Shown here piece after piece: positions 1 through 9,325 of a stretch of DNA of 64,000 nucleotides (the first letter of the stretch is position 1; the number at the start of each line of letters is the position of its first letter). The stretch is from CAZENU01 sp965222125 (lineage in GTDB: Bacteria; Chloroflexota; Dehalococcoidia; Lucifugimonadales; CAZENU01), in the NCBI GenBank assembly GCA_965222125.1, contig CBDCTC010000004.1, positions 142,747 through 206,746 on the forward strand, read 5' to 3'. Below the pieces are notes generated by a model that saw nothing but the letters and a program-made list of their open reading frames with translations, ran no database searches and was not told where the DNA came from. The position numbers and the translations under genes are program-made.

Positions 1-960
1 AATCGCGCCGACCACGAGCTCGACCGGGTTCTTGACGCGGGCGAACCGCGCGGCGTCCGACATGAAGTAGTCGGAGTTGAACATCGTACGCAGCACGGCG
101 CGTATCTCGAACTCCGAGTCGAAATAAGACCGGACCATGTCGTCGACGAGCTCCTCGCCCTTCTCGCCGATCTCATCGGCGACGAAGTACTGGAACAGCC
201 GGGTGCTTATGAACCGGGCGGTCGCCTCCTGTCGGACGATGATGTCGACCACGTCCTCGCCGTTGAAGTTGCCCGTCTCTCCGAGGAACGTCTTCTCGCC
301 GTCATCGTGGTCCTCGGGCCGGTACTCGAAGTGCCACGCGATGCGCCCGTAGGGCGAGAAGGAGTCCTTGTTGGCCTTGACAGCCATGTACTCGGCGTTG
401 GCGATCGTCCAGCCCGTAAAGGCCCGGGCGCACTCTTTGACGTCCTGCTCCGTGTACGAGCCGATGCCCATGGCGAACAGCTCGAGCAGCTCGCGACCGT
501 AGTTCTCGTTGACCGAGCCCTTCTTGTTGTCGTTGTTGTCCAGCCAGAAGATCATCGCCGGGTCGCGGGACAGCTCGATCAGCAGGTCGCGGAAGCTGCC
601 CAGCGAGTTCTCCCGGAACTTCTGGATCTGGTTGAGCTGCGACCGCGCCTGGTTGCCCTTCGCGTAGCCGACGGCGAACAGCCCGTGCCAGAAGAGCGTG
701 ATCTTCTCCTCCAGCGGGTTGCTCGTCGTAAGCATCCGGTAGGTCCAGTCGATGGCTCCGCCTCCGGCGCCCTCGTCGTTCGCGAGGAAGACCCGTCGGA
801 TGATGTCCTCGGGCATCGTGTTCGGCTCGCCGGGATAGAGCAGGTCCTCCACAGTCGCGTCGTAACCCCTGGCGACTTTGGCTTCGAGCTCGTCCCGCGT
901 CGCGCCGAAGCCGGCGCGGCGCATCAGATGTGCCATCAACGCTATCCGGTCGTCTGCCAT
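1..960 (-). CDS. DUF1800 family protein, C-terminus outside window
   Basis: The reading frame is open from an ATG at 960 to the window edge (320 codons) with no stop, so the C-terminus is missing. The N-terminus has the family pattern MAHLMRRAGFGATRDELE, followed by the most conserved block, AMIFWLDNNDN, then NENYGRELLELF and ARAFTGWTI. The same blocks occur in the complete paralogue at 4593-5966. An AGGAGG ribosome-binding site lies just upstream and the gene starts 21 bp after the DUF1501 gene, so the two are probably cotranscribed. DUF1800 proteins are usually encoded beside DUF1501 proteins in many environmental bacteria. Their biochemical role is not established, and I see no signal peptide. 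Confidence 0.88.
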   Translation of the reverse strand, partial: MADDRIALMAHLMRRAGFGATRDELEAKVARGYDATVEDLLYPGEPNTMPEDIIRRVFLANDEGAGGGAIDWTYRMLTTSNPLEEKITLFWHGLFAVGYAKGNQARSQLNQIQKFRENSLGSFRDLLIELSRDPAMIFWLDNNDNKKGSVNENYGRELLELFAMGIGSYTEQDVKECARAFTGWTIANAEYMAVKANKDSFSPYGRIAWHFEYRPEDHDDGEKTFLGETGNFNGEDVVDIIVRQEATARFISTRLFQYFVADEIGEKGEELVDDMVRSYFDSEFEIRAVLRTMFNSDYFMSDAARFARVKNPVELVVGAI

Positions 961-981
961 CGTGGTCCTCCTGCGGGCGCT

Positions 982-2115
982 CTAGGCGGCGAAAAGGTCG
1001 AAGGCCTCGTACCTGCCGTTGACTATCGGCGCGGCGTCGAGGCTGAGCCACTGCTCCAGGACGGACGTGTAGGTGGAGCGGAAGTCGTTGTTGTAGTGCA
1101 GGTCGCCCTCGAGCTGGTCGTCATCGGCCAGAGACGGGTACTCGCCGTACATGCCGCCCTTGACCGAGTCTCCGATGAGCATCGCCATGCCGCCCGAGCC
1201 GTGGTCGGTCCCCGAGCCGTTGTCCTTGATCCGGCGGCCGAACTCCGAGTACAGGAACATCACCGTGTCCTCGTTGCGGCCGTGCTCGACGAGGTCGTCA
1301 TAGAAGTCGCCGACGGCCGGCGCCACCTCGTTCCATAGCATCTCGTGCTTGAACAGCTCGCCGGAGTGCGTGTCGAAGCTGCCGTGCTGCGTGAAGTAGA
1401 CCCGCGTTCCGAAATCCGCGAACATCACCTGCGCCGCGCTCTTGAGGGACTGCGCCATGGGGTTGGCCGCGTACTCGACAGTCGACTCGTACGTCCCGGG
1501 CGCGGTCCTCAGGATGTCCGCTCCCCGGAGCGCGTCGAGGCCGGTCTGGCCCAGGAAGCCCATCACGGCATCCTTGCCCTCCGCCCCGCCATACATCTTG
1601 CCGAACGTCTCCAGCGCGTACTCCCTCAGCGCCTGGTCCTGCATGTCCGGGAACAGGCCATACGTCTCCAGGTTGCCGACCGAGGCCACGGGCACTCCCG
1701 GGCAGCCCATCGCCCGCGGCAGGCCGCGGCCGAAGTTGACGCCTGCCAGCACGTTCTCGCCGTTGGGGTCGATGTCGCGAATCGCCCTGCCGAGCCAGCC
1801 CTCGGTGCCGACCTCCTCGGCCAGCGCGGTGTGCCAGACGTCCATCGACCTGAAGTGGGACCGGTTCGGGTTCGGGTATCCGATGCCGTTGATGATGGCG
1901 ACCTTGCCCTCGTCCCACAACCGTTTGATCGGCTCCAGGCCCGGCCTGAAGCCGACCTGGTCGTCGATCTTGATCACCGATTCGGGATCGATCGCGATCT
2001 CGGGGCGGGAGTCGTAGTAGAGCCCGTTGCCGTAGGGTACCAGCGTGTTCATGTAGTCGTTTCCGCCGGACATCTGGACGATGACTAGGTTGCGGTCCCG
2101 GTTCGTGGTGGTCAT
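982..2115 (-). CDS. DUF1501 family protein
   Basis: The protein has 377 residues. It begins MTTTNRDRNLVIVQMSGGND and keeps the DUF1501 hallmarks: SGGNDYMNTLVP near the start, RSHFRSMDVWHTA, YFTQHGSFDTH and EFGRRIKDNGSGTDHGSGG. These His/Asp-rich stretches resemble the metal-binding blocks of sulfatase/alkaline-phosphatase-like folds, to which the family has been compared; no activity is assigned. I chose the ATG at 2115 because an AGGAGG site lies 6-7 bases before it. The frame is open 18 codons further upstream, but that stretch has no ribosome-binding site. Many family members carry a Tat signal; this one does not. It is a paralogue of the gene at 3382-4530. Confidence 0.9.
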   Translation of the reverse strand: MTTTNRDRNLVIVQMSGGNDYMNTLVPYGNGLYYDSRPEIAIDPESVIKIDDQVGFRPGLEPIKRLWDEGKVAIINGIGYPNPNRSHFRSMDVWHTALAEEVGTEGWLGRAIRDIDPNGENVLAGVNFGRGLPRAMGCPGVPVASVGNLETYGLFPDMQDQALREYALETFGKMYGGAEGKDAVMGFLGQTGLDALRGADILRTAPGTYESTVEYAANPMAQSLKSAAQVMFADFGTRVYFTQHGSFDTHSGELFKHEMLWNEVAPAVGDFYDDLVEHGRNEDTVMFLYSEFGRRIKDNGSGTDHGSGGMAMLIGDSVKGGMYGEYPSLADDDQLEGDLHYNNDFRSTYTSVLEQWLSLDAAPIVNGRYEAFDLFAA

Positions 2116-2345
2116 GTCAGGCCTCCTCGTGGGGCTGTGACTGGCGACGCCGTGCCCGACGCGGCCCATCGGGCTTCAACGGATTGTATCAGAACAGTTA
2201 TCCGTAGTCATGCCCTGTGGGCCCCTTATTTTCACGCCGTCGCGAGCCCCTGAGGCAAGAGACGAGCCCGCTTGTTTCCTCGCGTCATCCTCCGGTCGAT
2301 TCCGGCGATGGAGCGGCTCGCTGCCTGGGGAAGGCCGGCGGAAAC

Positions 2346-3359
2346 CTACACGGTGTCCTGCGTCGGTACTCTGGGCGGTGGGGCCATCTGTGTCTCGTCC
2401 AGGGGGATGGCGTCCTTTTGGTAGACCTGCACGCGGGAGTGGCCGCTGTCGATCACGACCATGCGGCCCCGCGTGTCGACGGTCAGCGAGGTGGGCCCAA
2501 TGAAAGATTTCTCCGGCTCGAGGTCGGCCATCGAGCGGAGCCTCAGGACCTTGGCGTTCGCCAGAGTGTACTGTCGGGCCGACTTCGACAGCGTCCCGTC
2601 CCCCGTGAAGCTCTGAAGGTAACGGCCGCCGCGGTCGAACATCTGGACCCTGTGGTTGCCCAGGTCTGCCACGTACACGTCGCCATCCCCATCCGCGGCG
2701 ATGCCGGCAGGCCGGTTGAACTGGCCGGCGCCCGCGCCCGTACCGCCGAATTCTCGAATGAAACGCCCCTCAGAGTCGAACTTCTGCACGCGGTCGTTGC
2801 GCCAGTCGACGACATACACGTCGCCGACCGGGTCCACGGCCATCCCCCACGGCATGTTGAGCTGGCCTGGCCCGGCGCCGAAGCTGCCCCACGCCGACAG
2901 AAATCGCCCGTCCTTCGTGAAGCGCTGGACGCGGTGGTTGAGCGTGTCGGAGACGTACAGGTTCCCCTCGAGATCGAGCGCGATTCCCGAAGGTCCGTTC
3001 AGCTCCCCATGTTCTTCTCCGCGCTCGCCCCAAGACCACAGGAGCCTGCCGTCGCTGGTGATGACCGTAATGCGGTGGGCCGCCTCGTCGGAGACGTAGA
3101 TGTTGTCCTCGGCGTCCATGGCGATCGCCACCGGCCACTGGAAGGCGGCCTCCGGTGCGCCTACCGGGCCCAGGAAATCGTCGTCCCACGTGAGCTTCCT
3201 GATCGGTGAGGAGCCCGGGAGCCGGCCAAGGACGTAGACGTTGTCGTCGGAGCCCACCGCCACGTCGACCGGCGCGTCGGTGACGCGCCTCATTCCCAGA
3301 GTCTTGACGTACGGAAACCCCGCCCTTAGCAGCGCGTACGGCATCGCCATGTCCGTCAC
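2346..3359 (-). CDS. NHL-repeat beta-propeller protein
   Basis: The 337-residue protein is built from six NHL-like repeats of about 45 residues. Each has the form 'P-x-G-(I/M)-A-x-D-x-x-G-(N/D)-(L/V)-Y-V-x-D-xx-N-(H/D)-R-V-Q', for example GNLYVSDTLNHRVQRF and GDVYVVDWRNDRVQKF, consistent with a closed six-bladed propeller. NHL propellers serve as ligand- or protein-binding scaffolds, and some are lyases. No catalytic signature or signal peptide is visible. The gene starts 22 bp after the DUF1501 gene at 3382-4530, with GAGGTG as the likely ribosome-binding site, and lies between the two DUF1501/DUF1800 pairs. A shared process is plausible but unproven. Confidence 0.88.
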   Translation of the reverse strand: MTDMAMPYALLRAGFPYVKTLGMRRVTDAPVDVAVGSDDNVYVLGRLPGSSPIRKLTWDDDFLGPVGAPEAAFQWPVAIAMDAEDNIYVSDEAAHRITVITSDGRLLWSWGERGEEHGELNGPSGIALDLEGNLYVSDTLNHRVQRFTKDGRFLSAWGSFGAGPGQLNMPWGMAVDPVGDVYVVDWRNDRVQKFDSEGRFIREFGGTGAGAGQFNRPAGIAADGDGDVYVADLGNHRVQMFDRGGRYLQSFTGDGTLSKSARQYTLANAKVLRLRSMADLEPEKSFIGPTSLTVDTRGRMVVIDSGHSRVQVYQKDAIPLDETQMAPPPRVPTQDTV

Positions 3360-3381
3360 CTCGTCCCGCGGCCCGGATGTT

Positions 3382-4530
3382 CTATCTGAAGGGACTGATC
3401 TGCTCGAAGGCTCCGGAGACGATGGGCACGGGGTCCAGACCCATCCACTGCTCTATGAGCGTCCCATACACTCCCCGGAAGTCGATGGTGTGCTTCAGGT
3501 CCTCGCCGCGCTCCCACCGGGCCGGGTCCAGGGGCGGATACTCGGCGTACAGTCCGCCCTCGACGCGGTCGCCGATCAGGAAGGCCCCGCCGCCGGACCC
3601 GTGGTCCGTGCCGGTGCCGTTGTCCTGCATGCGTCGGCCGAACTCGGTGAAGACCAGCATTATGACCTCTTCGGACGCGTCGTGGTCCCGGAGGTCCTGG
3701 AAGAAGTCCATGATCGCCGCGGACAGGTCTGTCCACAGGGTCGCGTGAGTCGGCAGCTCGTTCGCGTGTGTGTCGTATCCCCTGGTGCCGCCGTGGATGA
3801 CGTAGAAGATGCGCGTTCCCAGGCCCGCCAGGTGTACGCGCGCCACGTCCCGGAGGCTCTGCGCGATGGGGTTCGCGGCGTACTCCACCTCGGACGCGTA
3901 CTGTCCCGGTACGTCCTTGAGGATGTCGGCGCCTCCCATGACGTTGACGACCGTCTGCCGGATGTAGTCCACCACCGGGCCAGTCCCGATTGCGGGGGCG
4001 TACATCTCTTTGAATACCCGCATCGCGTCGTTACGCTGGGTCTCCTCCGCTATCGGCGTCATCAGGCCGTAGCTCTCGAGGTCGCCTACCGACGTAACCG
4101 GCACGTCCTGGGCAGCCATCGCGCGCGGCAGGCCCCTGCCGAAACTGACGCCGGTGAGTACGTTCTCTCCCCTGGGGTCGAGGTCCCTGATCGCCTTTCC
4201 CAGCCAGCCCTCGTAGACGAGCCGCTCGGGCTCGCACGTATGCATAATGTCCATGCCGCGGAAGTGGGAGCGGTCGGCGTTGGGGTATCCGATGCCCTGG
4301 ACGACCGCCACGTTTCCGCTGTCGTACATCTCCTTGAAGAGAGCGGCATTCGGGTGAAAGCCGAGCGTGTCGTTGATCGGCAGCACTTTGTCCTCGGGGA
4401 TGCGCACCGTCGGGCGCGTGTCGTGGTACACGCCGCTGGTGAACGGGATCAGCGTGTTCATGAAGTCGTTGCCGCCGCTCTGCTGGACGACGACGAGGAC
4501 GGGCGGCTTACCGTTTCCGTTGACTCTCAT
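3382..4530 (-). CDS. DUF1501 family protein (second copy)
   Basis: The product has 382 residues and begins MRVNGNGKPPVLVVVQQSGG. It carries the same DUF1501 blocks as the copy at 982-2115: QQSGGNDFMNTLIPF, RSHFRGMDIMHTC, GYDTHANE and EFGRRMQDNGTGTDHGSGG. The start at 4530 is supported by a GGGAGGT site about 9 bases upstream; the frame stays open for a further 1.2 kb, but that part only shadows the DUF1800 gene. The gene follows the complete DUF1800 gene by 62 bp. The two copies are clearly diverged, so this is an old duplication or two separate acquisitions. No biochemical function can be assigned. Confidence 0.9.
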   Translation of the reverse strand: MRVNGNGKPPVLVVVQQSGGNDFMNTLIPFTSGVYHDTRPTVRIPEDKVLPINDTLGFHPNAALFKEMYDSGNVAVVQGIGYPNADRSHFRGMDIMHTCEPERLVYEGWLGKAIRDLDPRGENVLTGVSFGRGLPRAMAAQDVPVTSVGDLESYGLMTPIAEETQRNDAMRVFKEMYAPAIGTGPVVDYIRQTVVNVMGGADILKDVPGQYASEVEYAANPIAQSLRDVARVHLAGLGTRIFYVIHGGTRGYDTHANELPTHATLWTDLSAAIMDFFQDLRDHDASEEVIMLVFTEFGRRMQDNGTGTDHGSGGGAFLIGDRVEGGLYAEYPPLDPARWERGEDLKHTIDFRGVYGTLIEQWMGLDPVPIVSGAFEQISPFR

Positions 4531-4592
4531 CCTCACAGACCTCCCGATAGCGCTACCTGCCGCATCCGCCTGTCGACAACGTCCGACCGGTC

Positions 4593-5966
4593 CTATGCGA
4601 ACTGGAACTCCGCGGTGGAGACGATTAGCTGAAGCATGCGAACGGCCCTGGCGGTACTGCTCTCGCGATCGGAGTCGGTCTCGAAGCTCAGCGGGCCGCC
4701 GGCCCGGGCGTGCTCCAGCAGCGCGGTCCTCGTGACGTTCTCGACCGCCATCGGGCCCACCAGATCGAGGCATCTGTCGACGAACTCCTCCGGCTGAAGG
4801 GGAGACGCTTTGTCGAGCCGGCCCACTATCACAGCGACGCCCGGCTTGGCGGGATCTCCGAACTCTTTGACGGCGAAGTTGATGCGCTCGGTCATGGCGC
4901 CGCCGTCTATCCACTCGCGGCCGGTGTGCCAGCCCTCCACCGTGGGCGGGTTCATCAGCTCCTGCCCCATCGTCATGGCTGCGTCGGCGTACGCGCCGAT
5001 GCCCGGGTGGGGGAACCGGTGCGTGCCCAGCAGCTTGACAACTCCGGCCACCAGCTCGGCCGGGCTCTTGACCCGCTTGAAGCGCGCCTCCTTGAAGAAC
5101 TCGGAGTTGAACAGCACCCTCATCATGGCCCGGACCTCGCCGCCGGTGTCCACGTAGGTCTCGACCAGCGCGTCGATGGCGTCCGGGTCCTGGGGAGGTT
5201 CGAGCTGCCACGCCGGCACCTGCGGCTCGTCGGCCACGAAGAAGTTGTACAGGTGCCGCGAGAGGAACTTCGCGGTCGCCTCCTGCCTCACGATGATCTC
5301 TATGATCTGCTCGCCGTTCAGGTTGCCGCTGTGGCCCAGGAAGGTCTTGAAGCCGTTGTCGTGCAGCTCCTCGCGGTAGACGAAGTCCGACCTGGTCTGG
5401 TTGGTGGGGTACTCGGGGATCGGCTGTGTTATCGTCCAGCCTGTGAACGCCCGGGCCGCGCTCTTGATGTCGTCCTCTGTGTAGTTGCCGACGCCCATCG
5501 AGAAAAGCTCCAGCAGCTCCCGCCCGTAGTTCTCGTTCGGCTGGCCATTCACGTTCTCGTTGTTGTCGAGCCAGAAGATCATGGCCGGGTCCCGCGACAG
5601 GTCGGTCAGGATGGTCTTCATGTCGGAGAGGCCGTTTCTCCGGAACATGTCGATCTGGTCGGCCACGTGACTGGCCTTGGTGTTGGCCGTCGCGAAGACG
5701 TGGTGCCAGAAGAGCGCCATCTTCTCTTCGAGCGGACGCCGGGAGTTGACCATCCGGTATATCCACTGGTTCTTGCTGCCGAACCTGATACCGAAGTAGC
5801 GCTCGGCGATATCTTCGTCAATGTCGGGGAAACGCTCCGGGTGGAGGAGGTCGTCGACGACAGCCTCGTAGCTCCTAGAGGACAGGAGCTCAAGCTCGTC
5901 GCGGGTGGCGCCGAACCCGGCCCGGCGCATCAGATGGGCGATCAGATCAAGGTCGGACTCCTGCAC
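4593..5966 (-). CDS. DUF1800 family protein
   Basis: This is a complete 457-residue DUF1800 protein, a typical length for the family. Visible blocks are AHLMRRAGFGATRDELELL (residues 10-28), MALFWHHVFAT, AMIFWLDNNENVNGQPNENY, GRELLELFSMGVGNY, ARAFTGWTI and, near the C-terminus, NPPTVEGWHTGREW. It is the first gene of the minus-strand run DUF1800, DUF1501, NHL, DUF1501, DUF1800. A GGGAGGTGCGCTGTGC stretch directly before the ATG can act as the ribosome-binding site. The function of the family is unknown. It is diverged from the paralogue at 1-960 but collinear with it. Confidence 0.9.
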   Translation of the reverse strand: MQESDLDLIAHLMRRAGFGATRDELELLSSRSYEAVVDDLLHPERFPDIDEDIAERYFGIRFGSKNQWIYRMVNSRRPLEEKMALFWHHVFATANTKASHVADQIDMFRRNGLSDMKTILTDLSRDPAMIFWLDNNENVNGQPNENYGRELLELFSMGVGNYTEDDIKSAARAFTGWTITQPIPEYPTNQTRSDFVYREELHDNGFKTFLGHSGNLNGEQIIEIIVRQEATAKFLSRHLYNFFVADEPQVPAWQLEPPQDPDAIDALVETYVDTGGEVRAMMRVLFNSEFFKEARFKRVKSPAELVAGVVKLLGTHRFPHPGIGAYADAAMTMGQELMNPPTVEGWHTGREWIDGGAMTERINFAVKEFGDPAKPGVAVIVGRLDKASPLQPEEFVDRCLDLVGPMAVENVTRTALLEHARAGGPLSFETDSDRESSTARAVRMLQLIVSTAEFQFA

Positions 5967-6265
5967 AGCGCACCTCCCTGCGACGAGGCTCGGCCAATCC
6001 CCGACATTCTAGGCCTGGGTCACTGCAATCGCAATACTTCCAAAGCGCCGCGGCGTAGATCCATGCGCCGATCCGATTGACCAGGCGCTGCACATAGCGA
6101 TAATCGTCGTCCCGAACAAGGCGAAAGGCCCAGGATCACCGGGACCCACACGGCCTTGCCAAGCCCGTGTCAGAGCACGACAATGGGTCGAAGCCGGCGG
6201 CAATACACATCGGAACGTGGCCGCGCCGGCGGCCACGCGCCAGATTCCGGAGAGCACGCAAGCCC

Positions 6266-7405
6266 ATGACCAGTAGCTCCTCAGACGTCGTGATAGTAGG
6301 CGGCGGCATCGTCGGCGCCGCCACCGCCTACTACCTCGCCTGCCGCGGCATCGCCAGCACGGTGGTGGAGCGCGACAGGGTGGCGGCGCACGCCTCCGGC
6401 TTCTCGTACGCGGCGCTCGGCACCTTCGACGAGGCCGGGATGGACGGCGCGCACTTCGACGTGGCGTCTGAGGGGATGCGACTACACCGAGAGCTGGCCG
6501 ACCTCCTTCCGGCGGAGACGGGGACGCAGACCGATTTCCGCAACCGTCCGCAGCTCTGGCTCGCCTTTACCGACGAGGAGATGGAAGAGGCGCGCAACCC
6601 GACCGGCTGGGCCAAGCGAAAGCAGGAATGGGAGGTCGAAGACCAGGGCCAGCGCGTCCGCATCGTCGACGCGGACGAGGCGAGGAGGATCGAGCCCCGC
6701 ATCACGCCGTCCGCACTCGGAGCCGTCTACACGGAGGGCACGGCCGACGTGAACGCCCATCGGCTGACCGTCGCGCTGGCGGCAGCCGCCGAAAAGCGCG
6801 GGGCCACGATACGCACCGGCGCCGTGGCCGACGTCGAGCGCAGCGGAGGCCGAGTCACCGGCGTCGTCCTGGAAAGCGGCCGAATCGACTGCGGCAGCGT
6901 CGTCGTGGCGATGGGCCCGTGGAGCGAGTTGGCCTCGGACTGGCTCGGCGTACCGATTCGGATGAGCCCGTGGAAGGGCCAGATCCTGAGGCTCCGCCTC
7001 CCCGGTCCACCCATCGAGTGCTCGGTGGCCGGCTACGACCATTTCGCGTCGACGAAGCCCGACGGCCTCGTGTGGGTCGGCCCGACCTTCGAGGACGCCG
7101 GCATCGACGAGACGACGACCCCCGAGGGCCGCGAGGAGATCATGGCGGAGGTGGTCAAGATCGTCCCGTCCCTTGCAGAAGGCGAGCTCGCGCTCCATAC
7201 GGCGTGCGTGCGCCCGTTGTCCGCAGACCGCAAGCTCATTCTGGGGAAAGTCCCGGGCCTCGAAGGCGCATACGCGGCCACGGGCGGCGGACGGCTCGGC
7301 CTGATGATGGGCCCGGCGATGGGGTCGCTGACGGCGGAGCTGATCTCGACCGGCTCGACCTCGGTCCCACTGAACGAGTTCGACCCGGGGCGATTCGCCG
7401 AATAG
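6266..7405 (+). CDS. FAD-dependent oxidoreductase, DAO family
   Basis: The protein has 379 residues. It starts MTSSSSDVVIVGGGIVGAAT, giving the dinucleotide-binding GxGxxG fingerprint at residues 10-15 and the following glutamate (VVERDR) that binds the ADP ribose. The C-terminal part contains CVRPLSADRKLILGK and ATGGGRLGLMMGPAMG, typical of glycine/sarcosine/D-amino-acid oxidase relatives (PF01266). It probably oxidises a C-N bond of an amino acid or amine, but the substrate cannot be read from the sequence. The ATG at 6266 places the Rossmann motif at the usual distance; a 33-codon upstream extension has no family character. It diverges from the DUF1800 operon across about 300 bp in which I see no other gene. 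Confidence 0.9.
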   Translation: MTSSSSDVVIVGGGIVGAATAYYLACRGIASTVVERDRVAAHASGFSYAALGTFDEAGMDGAHFDVASEGMRLHRELADLLPAETGTQTDFRNRPQLWLAFTDEEMEEARNPTGWAKRKQEWEVEDQGQRVRIVDADEARRIEPRITPSALGAVYTEGTADVNAHRLTVALAAAAEKRGATIRTGAVADVERSGGRVTGVVLESGRIDCGSVVVAMGPWSELASDWLGVPIRMSPWKGQILRLRLPGPPIECSVAGYDHFASTKPDGLVWVGPTFEDAGIDETTTPEGREEIMAEVVKIVPSLAEGELALHTACVRPLSADRKLILGKVPGLEGAYAATGGGRLGLMMGPAMGSLTAELISTGSTSVPLNEFDPGRFAE

Positions 7406-7502
7406 AAATCCTCCCCAGAGGGCGACGCCCACCGTTCGGTGCGACTCGCTGCCGCTCCGCCCGCAAGTTGCGCGAACATCGGCCTTGTGGCACGATGGGA
7501 CG

Positions 7503-8423
7503 ATGAGGATAGGAGCGTTCGAGGTCATCGAGCCGGTCCCTGAGCTTGTAGACCCGTGCGCGATTTCGATGCTGCGGCCCTGGATCGACGTGGGCCGCGT
7601 CGGGACGCTCGCCCTGAACGTACTGGAGCGGCATCTTGGCGCCGTCGAGCTGGGCAGGCTCGCCCGTCCGGGCACCTACCTCGACTTCACCCGCGAGCGT
7701 CCGCGAATGCGCATCGTCGACGGCAGGCGCCGGCTTTCCACGCCCAACACCGTCGTCCGCTTCGCCAAGACCGGCGGCGACCGCGACTTCCTCTTACTGC
7801 ACCTGCGAGAGCCGCACGCGATGGCCGAGGACTACACCGACTCCATCGTAGAGCTCCTCAGCTACTTCGGAGTCACGGAGTACTGCCGGATCGGCGGCAT
7901 GTTCGACACCCAGCCGCACACGCGCCCCCTCGTCGTAACCGGCACGCTTAGCGACGACCACTCCGAACGCGTGAAGGGCCTCGTATCTGCCAGAGCGGGC
8001 AAGTACCAGGGACCGACCAGCATCGTGAACCTGGTGACCGAGTCCCTGCAGGACGAGGACGTCGTCAACTCCAGCCTGATGGTGCACATCCCGCAGTACG
8101 TCCAGCTGGAAGAGGACCACATGGGAGCGGCCCGCCTCGTCGAGGTGCTCTGCGCGATGTACGGCTTCCCCGACGCGCTGGCCGACACTACTCGCGGTCG
8201 TTTGCAGTACCAGGAGATAGAAAAGGCCGTCGAGAACAACCCGCAGGTCGCCCGGTTCGTCAAGCAGTTGGAGGCCGAGTACGACCGCGTTCGCGCGGAG
8301 CCGACCGGCGGGGAGCCCGCGGATGGCGCCGAGCTTGCCCCCGAGGTCGAGGACTTCCTGAGACAGATGGGGCAGAGACTCGACGACGGCGCCGGCGATC
8401 AGAGAGGCGCTGCGTCCGGCTAG
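7503..8423 (+). CDS. PAC2 family protein
   Basis: The 306-residue product matches the PAC2 family (PF09754), known from archaeal and eukaryotic proteasome assembly chaperones and present in actinobacteria and some Chloroflexota. Supporting blocks are an N-terminal MRIGAFEVIEPVPEL strand, a central DFLLLHLREPHAMAEDYTDS region, the conserved YCRIGGMFDTQPHTRP segment and the later MVHIPQYVQLEEDHMGAARLVE stretch, which is where PAC2 proteins carry their AHVPHY-like motif. The C-terminal 45 residues are acidic and probably flexible. No proteasome genes lie nearby. The ATG at 7503 is preferred over an ATG-less upstream start at 7485. Confidence 0.85.
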   Translation: MRIGAFEVIEPVPELVDPCAISMLRPWIDVGRVGTLALNVLERHLGAVELGRLARPGTYLDFTRERPRMRIVDGRRRLSTPNTVVRFAKTGGDRDFLLLHLREPHAMAEDYTDSIVELLSYFGVTEYCRIGGMFDTQPHTRPLVVTGTLSDDHSERVKGLVSARAGKYQGPTSIVNLVTESLQDEDVVNSSLMVHIPQYVQLEEDHMGAARLVEVLCAMYGFPDALADTTRGRLQYQEIEKAVENNPQVARFVKQLEAEYDRVRAEPTGGEPADGAELAPEVEDFLRQMGQRLDDGAGDQRGAASG

Positions 8424-8485
8424 CCGCCTCGTCTCGGACTATTGCCCGCACAGCCCGATACCACCGTACGCCCACAGGACTTCCA

Positions 8486-9325
8486 ATGCGCGCCATAGAC
8501 ATGCACGTTCACGTACCGAGACAGCCGGGCCTGCCCGAGATCGGCATCGAAGAGGGCCTGAGACGGTTCTTCCGCATGCGGTCCGGGCCCGAGAGCGCGG
8601 CCGAGATGGCCGCGACATACGAAGAGTTGGACCTGCTTGGTGTGATATTCAGCGTAGACACCCAGACGACCACGGGCGATCCGCCCGACTCCAACGATTA
8701 CGTCGCGGGGATCGTTCGGGAGTACCCGGAGCGGTTCATCGGGTTCGCGTCCGTCGATCCGTGGAAGGACGGGGCCGTCGACGAGCTGGAGCGCGCGGTC
8801 GGCGATCTCGGTCTGAGGGGCCTGAAGCTGCATCCGATACACCAGGCGTTCTTTCCCAACGACCCGCGCTTCTACCCGCTGTACTCGACGTGCAGCGCGC
8901 TCGGCGTTCCGGTGCTGTTCCACAGCGGCTTCGGGGCCGCCGGCGCGGGGCTGCCGGGCGGGGGAGGGCTGAAGCTCAAGCACGCTGCGCCCATCCCCGG
9001 CATCGACGACGTCGCGGCCGACTTCCCCGACCTGACGGTCATCATGGCCCACCCTGCGTGGCCGTGGGTCGAGGAGCAGATCGCGGTCGCGCTGCACAAG
9101 CCGAACGTCTTCCTGGACCTGTCCGGCTGGGCCCCGAAGTACATCCCGGAGCCGATCATCCGGGAGACCAACACGCGGCTCCGAGACAAGGTGCTGTTCG
9201 GCTCGGACTACCCCTACATGCCGCCGGACCGGTGGCTGAGCGAGTTCGAGGAGCTGCCGATCCGCGACGAGATCCGCCCGAAGGTCCTGCTGGAGAACGC
9301 CCGAAGAGCCCTCAGCCTCGACTAG
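8486..9325 (+). CDS. Amidohydrolase-2 family metal-dependent hydrolase
   Basis: The 279-residue protein has the compact TIM-barrel layout of the amidohydrolase_2 family (ACMSD-like). It opens with the metal-binding D-x-H-x-H motif (MRAIDMHVHVP) and continues with LRGLKLHPIHQ, VLFHSGFG, VIMAHPAWPW and the terminal metal/catalytic aspartate in KVLFGSDYPY. Such enzymes hydrolyse or decarboxylate small aromatic or cyclic acids; the substrate is not predictable here. The gene begins 62 bp after the PAC2 gene. The ATG at 8486 is the only start that precedes the first metal ligands. Confidence 0.92.
   Translation: MRAIDMHVHVPRQPGLPEIGIEEGLRRFFRMRSGPESAAEMAATYEELDLLGVIFSVDTQTTTGDPPDSNDYVAGIVREYPERFIGFASVDPWKDGAVDELERAVGDLGLRGLKLHPIHQAFFPNDPRFYPLYSTCSALGVPVLFHSGFGAAGAGLPGGGGLKLKHAAPIPGIDDVAADFPDLTVIMAHPAWPWVEEQIAVALHKPNVFLDLSGWAPKYIPEPIIRETNTRLRDKVLFGSDYPYMPPDRWLSEFEELPIRDEIRPKVLLENARRALSLD

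Noticed and set aside
302..1051. Long Arg-rich open frames antisense to or out of frame with real genes throughout the window
   Set aside because: They are typical of high-GC DNA, lack ribosome-binding sites and family motifs, and overlap well-supported genes.
3382..5766. A 794-codon open frame on the minus strand
   Set aside because: Only its last 382 codons are a real DUF1501 protein; the upstream part is an out-of-frame shadow of the DUF1800 gene, and a ribosome-binding site marks the start at 4530.
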